The notes below the pieces were generated by a model, which searched no databases, had not been told where the DNA came from, and saw only the letters and a list, made by a program, of their open reading frames with translations. The position numbers and the translations under genes were made by a program. 64,000 nt of DNA. It comes from Rhodospirillum rubrum ATCC 11170 (GTDB taxonomy: Bacteria > Pseudomonadota > Alphaproteobacteria > Rhodospirillales > Rhodospirillaceae). The number at the start of each line of letters is the position of its first letter. The stretch's first letter is position 1. Shown piece after piece: positions 57,436-64,000 of this stretch. The DNA lies in the NCBI RefSeq assembly GCF_000013085.1, contig NC_007643.1, positions 567,001 to 631,000 on the forward strand. The letters are read 5' to 3'.

Positions 57436-58209
57436 CTATTTTTCCACAAAGGCCTTTTCGATGACGAAATGACCAGGCTCGCCGGTGTTGCCCTCGCGGA
57501 AGTCATGGGCCTCCAGCCAAGCCTTCATGTCGGCCAGCATGGCCGGGCTGCCGCACATCATCACCCGGTCGCGTTCGGTGCTCATCGCCGGCAGGCCCAG
57601 GTCGGCCGTGATCTTGGCGGTTTCCATCAGCGTGGTGATGCGGCCCTGATTGCGGAACGGTTCGCGGGTCACGGTCGGGTAATAGATCAGCTTCTCGCGC
57701 ACCATGTCGCCAAGGAATTCGTTATCGGGCAACAGATGGGTGATTTCCTCCTCATAGGCCAATTCGGCGATGAAGCGGCAGCCGTGGACCAGAACGACCT
57801 TGTCGAAGCCCTCATAGACCGCCGGATCCTTGATGATCGACAAGAAAGGGGCGAGGCCGGTGCCGGTGCCGAGCAGCCAGAGGATCTTCCCCGGCAACAG
57901 GTTGTCAACGACCAGGGTGCCGGTCGGCTTGCGGCTGATCAAGATGGTGTCGCCGACCTGGATGTTTTGCAGGCGCGAGGTCAAGGGGCCGTTGGGCACC
58001 TTGATGCTGAAGAATTCCAGGTTCTCCTCGTGATTGGCGCTGACCATCGAATAGGCGCGCAGCAGGGGCCGCCCCTCCACCTCGATGCCGACCATGGTGA
58101 ACTGGCCGTTATCGAAGCGAAAGCCCTGGTCACGGGTGGTCTTGAAGCTGAAAAGCGTCTCCGTCCAATGATGAACCTCGGTAACGGTTTCCTTCAACAG
58201 GGTGCTCAT
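57436..58209 (-). CDS. fpr: ferredoxin/flavodoxin-NADP+ reductase
   Basis: A 257-residue FNR of the bacterial Fpr type. FAD binding is shown by RAYSMVSANHEENLEFFSI and GPLTSRLQ; NADPH binding by LLGTGTGLAPFLSII, VHGCRFIAELAY and VMMCGSPAMLADMKAWL; and the C-terminus ends FVIEKAFVEK with an aromatic near the end. It exchanges electrons between NADP(H) and ferredoxin or flavodoxin, relevant to nitrogen fixation and oxidative stress in such bacteria. Confidence 0.92.
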   Translation of the reverse strand: MSTLLKETVTEVHHWTETLFSFKTTRDQGFRFDNGQFTMVGIEVEGRPLLRAYSMVSANHEENLEFFSIKVPNGPLTSRLQNIQVGDTILISRKPTGTLVVDNLLPGKILWLLGTGTGLAPFLSIIKDPAVYEGFDKVVLVHGCRFIAELAYEEEITHLLPDNEFLGDMVREKLIYYPTVTREPFRNQGRITTLMETAKITADLGLPAMSTERDRVMMCGSPAMLADMKAWLEAHDFREGNTGEPGHFVIEKAFVEK

Positions 58210-58424
58210 GATGGTCTTGTCTATCCCTCTGCCGTCCCCGAAATGCCGCCGATCGCGCGTTCTACTCCGGGGAATTAAATCCGATCATTATGGTTGGCTA
58301 TAGCCGATTCGCCGCGCTCAGGCAAAGCGAAACGCCGCCCATAGACATGCCTTTACAGCATGTAGGGCATGCGGCTTGCTTGGTAAATACCATATGAAAA
58401 AAATGGGTTAAGGCGCGCAAGAGT

Positions 58425-60191
58425 TTAGGCGATCAGGCCGCCCGGCGGGCCGGCCAGCGGCGGGGCGAGGCTTTCGGGGGGCGGGCGGACAAAGGGACCG
58501 CCGGCTTCGAACATCACCTGACCGCCCAGGCCAAGGGTGACCAGGGCGGTGTTGAACAACACGGTGATATCGCCGCGCATGGTCGGGGTCAGCGCCTCGC
58601 GGCTGCGCACCACCATGTCGAGCATGCGTCCGCCGCGCCGATACAGCCCGTCGAACTGCAAAAAGCCGAGCCGCGACAGATCCACCTCGACCAGGAAGCG
58701 CTCGCCGCGTTCCCGGCGCTTGCCGGCCTCTTCGCCCTCGCCATCCTCGGTGGGCGGGCGGCGCAGGATGATGCGCACCGGTTCGATCGTCGCGCCGTTG
58801 AGGAAGGGCACCGTATGGACGCGCCATTCCCCGGCCGTCGGCTTCTCGGTCGTCGGGCGTTCGGCCATATCGCCCAGGTCCGCCCGCAGTTTGTCGGCCA
58901 GTTCGACGCCGCGACGGCCCATCTTCTCCAGGCTGCGCAAGGTGGCCTCGCCCGGCCATTTCGCCGCGTCACCGCCGGCGCGCAGCGCGCCGACGAACGA
59001 GGTCAGGGTCGCCGCCAACATCGGTCCGGGGCGGGGGGTGCTCGCCACCAAAGGATTGCCCGCCGCCTCCGCCTCGCTGGCGTTCCGATCAAGCAGGGCG
59101 ATCGCCTCGGCCAGGGCCGGCCAGCCGCTGGCGCCGGCGCCGCTTCCCGTCAGCGGTGGGATCGGCGGGGGAACCTGGGTCACTGGCGGCAGGGGCCGCC
59201 CGACCACCTGAAGGACGACGGAGCTTCCCGCCGGGGCGTCAAGGCGGCCGCTCACCGCCAAACGGCCGATCCCGGTATCGACCATCGACTGAGCGGCGCC
59301 TCCCGGGGTGACCACCGTGCCGGTCAGCGTTTGCCCGGCCAGCCCCGGCGCGGCGGGCGACGGGGCAAGCCCGCCGCCGGAAACCGGCGGGATCGGGCTG
59401 GCGGCGACACCCGGTGGCAGGGCCGGCGCCGCCGTGGGCGAGGGTATCGGCGGCGAGCCGGGCAGTCCCGCGCCCCCCGCGCTCCCCGCCACGCCGCCCG
59501 GAGCGGCAAGGGGGGGGATCCCCGGGGGGGTGGGGAAGGCCCCCGGGCTCGCGCCGCCAGGGCCCGTCAACCCCCCGGCGGGCGGACCGACGCTGACCAG
59601 ACGCACCGTCAATCGGCTGCCGATCTCCAGGCCGCCAAGGCCGGTGGGCGGGGCGCCGTCCGCCGGGCCGCGCACCAGCAGGGCGGATAGCCCGCCGCCC
59701 GCCGGGCCGGCGCCGGCCGATCCCAGGCTGACCCGGTCGCCCCCGGCCACAAGCCCGGCAAGCATTCCGCCCGGGCGCAGGCCCGCTCCATTGATCGGTC
59801 CGCCGGTCACGCCCCCCAGGGATCCGGGCAAGGCGCCAGCCGTCGGGTTGGCCGCGCCGGCGGCTCCGCCGCTCAAGCCGGCAAGCGGCGGCCGGCCGTT
59901 GAGCGCCGAAATCCTCACCAGGGTCTGCCCCCGGTTCTGGCCGATCAGGGTCAGGCTGAGCGTGCTGCCGGCGGGCAGGTCGAGCGGTGTTTTGAGGGTG
60001 AGTTCACCAAAGGACGAGGACAGCGTCACCTCGCCCCGGCCGGCAAGCGCCTGAACAACGGCGTCGATCTGGCTGCCCGGGGGCAGGGCGACGACGGCGG
60101 CGGGCGGGGCGGTGACCACGGCGGTGGTCGGCGCCGGCGGGGGGACGACCGGCGGCGTCGGCGGCAGGGAGGGGGGGACGGCGCTGCTCAT
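58425..60191 (-). CDS. Pro/Gly/Ala-rich FliK-like flagellar protein
   Basis: A 588-residue protein. About the first 340 residues are low-complexity, rich in Pro, Gly and Ala, with short folded-looking segments (LTLIGQNRGQTLVRISAL, SRLTVRLVSVG, SSVVLQVVGRPLPP) spaced along it. The C-terminal 130 residues form a globular domain (FLVEVDLSRLGFLQFDGLYR, MVVRSREALTPTMRGDITVLF). The layout of a disordered ruler plus a compact C-terminal domain and the location next to flhG-flhF suggest a hook-length-control (FliK-type) protein. This is inference. The start has CGGAGA nine nt upstream. Confidence 0.55.
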   Translation of the reverse strand: MSSAVPPSLPPTPPVVPPPAPTTAVVTAPPAAVVALPPGSQIDAVVQALAGRGEVTLSSSFGELTLKTPLDLPAGSTLSLTLIGQNRGQTLVRISALNGRPPLAGLSGGAAGAANPTAGALPGSLGGVTGGPINGAGLRPGGMLAGLVAGGDRVSLGSAGAGPAGGGLSALLVRGPADGAPPTGLGGLEIGSRLTVRLVSVGPPAGGLTGPGGASPGAFPTPPGIPPLAAPGGVAGSAGGAGLPGSPPIPSPTAAPALPPGVAASPIPPVSGGGLAPSPAAPGLAGQTLTGTVVTPGGAAQSMVDTGIGRLAVSGRLDAPAGSSVVLQVVGRPLPPVTQVPPPIPPLTGSGAGASGWPALAEAIALLDRNASEAEAAGNPLVASTPRPGPMLAATLTSFVGALRAGGDAAKWPGEATLRSLEKMGRRGVELADKLRADLGDMAERPTTEKPTAGEWRVHTVPFLNGATIEPVRIILRRPPTEDGEGEEAGKRRERGERFLVEVDLSRLGFLQFDGLYRRGGRMLDMVVRSREALTPTMRGDITVLFNTALVTLGLGGQVMFEAGGPFVRPPPESLAPPLAGPPGGLIA

Positions 60192-60283
60192 GCCGGCGAT
60201 CTCCGCTTGCGGGGCTGTGAACGACGCCCGGCGCCGCCTGCGGGGGGCGCGGCGCGGCCGGTCACAGCGTCTGAAAGACCGTC

Positions 60284-61108
60284 TTAGCCCTGCAGCAGGC
60301 GCTCGGCGATCGCCTCGACATCCATCGCCGCCTCGCTGCTGGGGAAGCGGGTGAGGATCGGGGTTTGATTGCGGATCGACTCGCGCACCCGGGTATCGCG
60401 CCGGACGATGCCGGCCAGCGGCGGGCTGATCTTGAGGAAGCCCTGGCAGGCCTTGAGCAGGGTTTGATAGGTGCGTTCGCCCTCGCGCGTCGAATTGCAG
60501 GCATTGACCACCACCCGGATATCCAGGTCGCGCCGTTCCATGGCGGTGATCTTGATCAGGGCATAGGCATCGGTCAGAGAGGTCGGTTCATCGCTGGTCA
60601 CCACCAGCATCGACCCGGCGGCGCGCGAGAGCAGCCGCACCGATTTATCGACCCCGGCGCCAAGGTCGATGATGACCTTGTCGTAGCTTTGCGACATCAG
60701 CATCAGATCCTCGACCAGGATCTGCAGACGGCCGGGCGGGATATTGGCGAGGCTGCCCGACCCCGAGCGTCCGGCGATCACATCGAAATTGCCCGCCGGA
60801 TAGGCGGTCGCCGCCTGATTGAGGGTTTTCTTGCCCGACATCACGCTGCCCAGATCGTGATTGGGCATCAGGCCAAGCTGGATATCGACATTGGCCAGCC
60901 CCAGGTCACCGTCAAACAGCAAGGCCCGGCAGCCGCGCTTGGCCAGGGCATGGGCGAGGGTGATCGAAAACCACGTTTTGCCGACCCCGCCCTTGCCCGA
61001 GGCGATGGCGATGATATTGCGGGTGCGCGCCATCAGCCCGGTGGCCCGGGGCGCCATCGTCGGGAAGGGGGATTCGGAGCTGGGTGCGTCGCTGGTCATG
61101 CCGGTCAC
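60284..61108 (-). CDS. flhG: flagellar number regulator FlhG (MinD-like ATPase)
   Basis: A 274-residue ParA/MinD-type ATPase with the deviant Walker A IASGKGGVGKTWFS, LLFDGDLGLANVDIQLG and VIIDLGAGVD. FlhG/FleN limits the number of polar flagella and antagonises FlhF. The GTG start at 61108 has GGAGG five nt upstream and overlaps the flhF stop as GTGA, so the pair is translationally coupled. An ATG nine nt downstream is the alternative. Confidence 0.88.
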   Translation of the reverse strand: MTGMTSDAPSSESPFPTMAPRATGLMARTRNIIAIASGKGGVGKTWFSITLAHALAKRGCRALLFDGDLGLANVDIQLGLMPNHDLGSVMSGKKTLNQAATAYPAGNFDVIAGRSGSGSLANIPPGRLQILVEDLMLMSQSYDKVIIDLGAGVDKSVRLLSRAAGSMLVVTSDEPTSLTDAYALIKITAMERRDLDIRVVVNACNSTREGERTYQTLLKACQGFLKISPPLAGIVRRDTRVRESIRNQTPILTRFPSSEAAMDVEAIAERLLQG

Positions 61109-62130
61109 AGGGCCTCCGAATACGGCGTATCGTCATCATCGGGATAAGCGCCGCCTGCCGAGGAGGCGCCAATCGCCGACTCCTCCTCCAAGGGCAGGAT
61201 CAGCCGCGCCAGGGACAGCGGCGTGATCGGGCAAAGACCGTTGGCAACATGGGGATTGATGGAAACATCGCCGAAAGCCAGGGATCCGGCCTCGGCGGCG
61301 GCCAGGATGCCGCCAAGCCGGCGGGCCATGTCGAGCCGGGTGGCCAGGATGCGCGAGGCGCCGACCTCGGCAAAGGCCTCGGCGATCTCCATGGCCTCCA
61401 TCGGGTCGGTTCCGGCATTCAACACAAGCGCCGCATCCATGGGGACGGCCGAGATAAGAGCCCGCAGGTAGTCCATGTCGTCCTGGGAAAAGGGGTTGAG
61501 GCCGGGGCTATCGATGAAAATAACCCCAAATTGCTGCTGCATATTGGGCACGAGTGTGGCGAGGCCATCGGGACCCCGGGCTTTTTTAAGGTCGATCTCC
61601 AGGATGCGGGTGAAGGCCGCCAATTGCTCTTGGGCGCCGGCGCGCACCGAATCCGCGGTGATGACGCCAACGGCCCGGCCGGAAAGCCGGGCGCGGGCGG
61701 CCAGTTTGGCAACGGCGATGGTCTTGCCGGTGCCCGGCGGGCCGACCAGCAGGATCGGCCGGGGCGCGGCGGTCTGGGGCATCGGGGCGAAGCGGAAGAC
61801 CTGATCAAGGGCGCTGGCGCAGGCGCTTATGGCGTCGCGGGCCGGCGTCACCGCCGCCAGATTGACCAAAAGCTCGGTCAGGCGGGCCGGAGCGCCGTGG
61901 AATTCCAGGGCCTCGCGCACCGCCTCGCCCACCGGGGTGCGGTGGGTGCCATGCAGGGCGGTGTGGATATCGTCCTCGACCAGATCGCCTTCAAGGGCGG
62001 CGGTGATGCGCACGCCATTGCCATCGGATGCGCGCTGAGTGGACACGATGATGGCGTCATCGCCCAACTCGGCGCGAATCGCGGCCATGGCATCTGCCAT
62101 GCTGTCAGCGGTATAGCATTTAAGCCGCAT
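61105..62130 (-). CDS. flhF: flagellar placement GTPase FlhF
   Basis: A 341-residue SRP-type GTPase: MRLKCYTADSMADAMAAIRAELGDDAIIVST is the FlhF N-terminal start. The NG domain has P-loop LLVGPPGTGKTIAVAKLA, VGVITADSVRAGAQEQL, a G3 region reading FIDSPGLNPFS and TRLD. The usual DTAGR of G3 is DSPGL here, a deviation. ATG 62130 was preferred to the frame reaching 62211. FlhF marks the cell pole for flagellar assembly. Confidence 0.88.
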   Translation of the reverse strand: MRLKCYTADSMADAMAAIRAELGDDAIIVSTQRASDGNGVRITAALEGDLVEDDIHTALHGTHRTPVGEAVREALEFHGAPARLTELLVNLAAVTPARDAISACASALDQVFRFAPMPQTAAPRPILLVGPPGTGKTIAVAKLAARARLSGRAVGVITADSVRAGAQEQLAAFTRILEIDLKKARGPDGLATLVPNMQQQFGVIFIDSPGLNPFSQDDMDYLRALISAVPMDAALVLNAGTDPMEAMEIAEAFAEVGASRILATRLDMARRLGGILAAAEAGSLAFGDVSINPHVANGLCPITPLSLARLILPLEEESAIGASSAGGAYPDDDDTPYSEAL

Positions 62131-62430
62131 GGGTTGGCGTGGTTTCCAGTTGGGACGGCATGCCGGAGGGCGACCCGGGGCATGGGTTCGGTGAAAAGGA
62201 CAGACCACCATAGGGCGGGTGCGTTAATTCCCCCTTACCGTAGACCCGGTCAAGACCGAACGGGAGGTGTTTTCACGGGTCGGTCATGGGGGCCGGTCCG
62301 CCTAGCTTATCATGTTACCAAAGCCTGTCCGAATCATGACGGATTGGTAAATTGAGATATATCCGCCATGGACTTAAGGTCTTTTTACGGCGGCGATGAG
62401 CAGCCCTCCCCAAGATAAGGACCCGGTCCG
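62131..62430. other. intergenic region, flhF to membrane-protein gene
   Basis: A 300-bp divergent spacer. I see no gene, repeat copy or clear promoter pair. The 120 bp nearest 62430 are AT-richer (TTGAGATATATCC near 62352) and probably contain the promoter of the gene at 62431. Confidence 0.4.
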
Positions 62431-62958
62431 ATGACTTTACGCGATCTGCCTCGCCTCGTGCGGCGCGATTTGTTAACGCCCGTTACCGCCATCTTGTTCC
62501 TGGTGATCGCCATCAGCGGAATAATGTTGTTTTGGCATCAGGGCGAACACCTCGTGAAGGATGCCCACGAATGGCTGGGTATGGGGTTTATCGGTGTAGC
62601 CTGCTGGCATCTCTGGACCCATCGCAAGTCCGTCGCCGCCGCCCTCAAGCGCCCTTTGCCGCGCTGGGGATTCGCCGGGGCCACGGCTTTGGCCGTGGTC
62701 GTGGTGATGGCCACGGCCTCGACCGATGGCAAACAGGGCTCGCCCAAGGCGCTGATCGGCTCGCTGATGGCCGCCCCCCTGCCGGTGGTCGCCCAGGTGG
62801 TGGGCGCCGATCCGCAGGTTCTGGTCAATGCCCTGGAGGCGCGCGGCTGGCGACTGCCGTCGTCCCAGGCCACCGCCTTGGAGATCGCCAGCTTGTCGGG
62901 GGGCTCGCCGATGGCGGTGCTGGCGGTCGCCCAGGGCTTGGTTCAGCCCACTCCCTGA
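62431..62958 (+). CDS. membrane protein with a DUF4405-like N-terminus
   Basis: A 175-residue protein with two or three N-terminal membrane helices: DLLTPVTAILFLVIAISGIMLF, then HEWLGMGFIGVACWHLWTHR. The paired His residues resemble haem-binding cytochrome-b-like DUF4405 proteins. The C-terminal 75 residues (SLMAAPLPVVAQVVGADPQVL...ASLSGGSPMAVLAVAQGL) look soluble and periplasmic, as in small nickel/cobalt- or molybdate-linked accessory proteins, but no function is clear. AAGGA precedes the start. Confidence 0.65.
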   Translation: MTLRDLPRLVRRDLLTPVTAILFLVIAISGIMLFWHQGEHLVKDAHEWLGMGFIGVACWHLWTHRKSVAAALKRPLPRWGFAGATALAVVVVMATASTDGKQGSPKALIGSLMAAPLPVVAQVVGADPQVLVNALEARGWRLPSSQATALEIASLSGGSPMAVLAVAQGLVQPTP

Positions 62959-63067
62959 GGTTACGGGCTGAGGTTACGGGCCCTGAGGCGGTGGGCGGCC
63001 CACCCCCCCGCCTTTACGGTGTCCTCTTTCTGTCGTTTCCTTTACGCCGCCAAGCGGCGCCAGCCCT

Positions 63068-63961
63068 TTACGCCGCCGCGCGGCGCCAGCGGGCGGGCAG
63101 GCGGGCGAAGATCACCAGATTGCCAATCAGGATCAACGGCAGCCCGGCCATTGCCCAGGCGCTCCACTGGTAGCCCTCGAATAGGGTCGATACCGTCAGC
63201 GCCACCACCGGAAACAGCACGGCCGAATAGGCCGCCCGATCGGGTCCGATGCGCGAGACCAGCGAGAGATAGGCGGTGAAGCCGATGACCGAGCCGGGGA
63301 TCGCCAGATACAGCAAGCTGCCGACATAGCGCGCCGACCAGTCCATGGCGAAAGGCACCCCGCGCGCCAGAACGAAGAGGGCGAGGAAGACCGAGCCCCA
63401 GGCCATGGCGCGGACCACGGCGTTGGGCAGGTCGGTTCCCGAGGCGGTGGCGCGCAGCGAGACCAGATTGCCCAGCGAGAAGACATAGGTGCCGCCCAAA
63501 GCCAGGGCGACGCCCAGGGCGGTGTCGGCGCTGGCTTCGACATGGAGAAAGGACTCGCCAAACAGCAAGGCGATCCCGGCGATGCCGATCAGGGCGCCGC
63601 CCACCGTCCGGACCGCCGGAACGCGCTTGAGGAAAAGCCACTGATTGGCGGCGTTGAAGACGGTGGCCATGCAGAAGACCACCGAGACGATGCCGCTGGC
63701 GATGTATTGGGTGGCCGAATACATCAGCACGAAATTGGTGCTGAACAGGCAGAGCCCGAGCAGGGCGAACCAGGGGTGATGGGCCAAGGGCGCCGGCTTG
63801 AACCGGCCGCTCGCCGCCAGACCAAAAGCCAGGACGATCGCTGCGAGCAGGAAACGCCAGAGGATCGACACCTCGGGCGCGATGGTTCCCAGCTGAAGGT
63901 GGATGCCAAACCACGTGAACCCCCAGCACAGAACGACGACACAAAATAAGATGACGGACAT
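63068..63961 (-). CDS. EamA/DMT-family transporter
   Basis: A 297-residue protein with ten hydrophobic segments and the two EamA repeats: VVVLCWGFTWFGIHLQ ... VSILWRFLLAAI, and LALGGTYVFSLGNLVSL ... YLSLVSRIGPDRAAYSAVLFP. The family exports amino acids and metabolites; the substrate is unknown. ATG 63961 starts at MSVILFC, directly before the first helix; an in-frame ATG at 63982 would add seven residues. Confidence 0.85.
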   Translation of the reverse strand: MSVILFCVVVLCWGFTWFGIHLQLGTIAPEVSILWRFLLAAIVLAFGLAASGRFKPAPLAHHPWFALLGLCLFSTNFVLMYSATQYIASGIVSVVFCMATVFNAANQWLFLKRVPAVRTVGGALIGIAGIALLFGESFLHVEASADTALGVALALGGTYVFSLGNLVSLRATASGTDLPNAVVRAMAWGSVFLALFVLARGVPFAMDWSARYVGSLLYLAIPGSVIGFTAYLSLVSRIGPDRAAYSAVLFPVVALTVSTLFEGYQWSAWAMAGLPLILIGNLVIFARLPARWRRAAA

Positions 63962-64000
63962 GGTGGAGACAGCCCAGATCATGGGGGGAAGGGGGACCTT

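Overview
The window reads like a chromosomal segment of a purple non-sulfur alphaproteobacterium, most consistent with Rhodospirillum rubrum or a close relative. The reasons are high-GC coding with strong third-position GC, bacteriochlorophyll and carotenoid genes (bchI-bchD-bchO, crtI-crtB), a CckA-ChpT-CtrA type regulatory system (chpT, ctrA), and an alphaproteobacterial flagellar/chemotaxis set. The species assignment is inference from gene content and was not searched.

Left part (1-19.3 kb): a small hypothetical gene and a YbhN-like membrane protein, then the photosynthesis genes bchI-bchD-bchO. A cobalamin riboswitch follows, controlling a B12 uptake operon (btuB-btuF-btuC-btuD), with the corrinoid-remodelling gene cbiZ convergent to it, and then crtI-crtB. 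Both bchI and crtI are preceded by a PpsR/CrtJ-type palindrome with the same extended spacing. A small membrane protein, a cyclic-nucleotide-binding protein and a polyamine/iron-type ABC importer operon (minus strand) complete this part.

Middle (19.3-40.6 kb): two islands that look horizontally acquired interrupt housekeeping genes. Island 1 (about 19.55-24.8 kb) holds a decayed IS256-family transposase and a 1,325-residue protein. I read that protein as a Rad50/SMC-type ATPase with a zinc-hook-like CPVC motif, a HEPN-like R-x6-H segment and two tandem S24/LexA-like domains, of which only the last keeps the Ser/Lys pair. A 30-bp direct repeat resembling an IS end bounds it. Island 2 (about 36.6-40.55 kb) is a Hachiman anti-phage operon (hamA nuclease, hamB helicase) with a third gene of the DUF3223 type, next to a shortened ImmA/IrrE-like gene. 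Between the islands lie class I lysS, an M23-like protein lacking one zinc ligand, the glgX-treZ-treY trehalose operon and a branched-chain aminotransferase.

Right part (40.6-64 kb): DUF952, pyrD, a HAD hydrolase, a GNAT acetyltransferase, NAD kinase, moaA, a DUF3553 protein and chpT. Then come the chemotaxis operon (hybrid cheA, cheY, cheB, cheR), ctrA divergent from fliI-fliJ, a J-domain/SH3 protein, ferredoxin-NADP reductase, a FliK-like protein with flhG and flhF, a small membrane protein and an EamA transporter. Five copies of a 65-70 bp nested-palindrome repeat lie in intergenic spaces. Several supply the stop codon of the preceding gene, and the paired arms covary between copies. No tRNA, rRNA or CRISPR array was seen.
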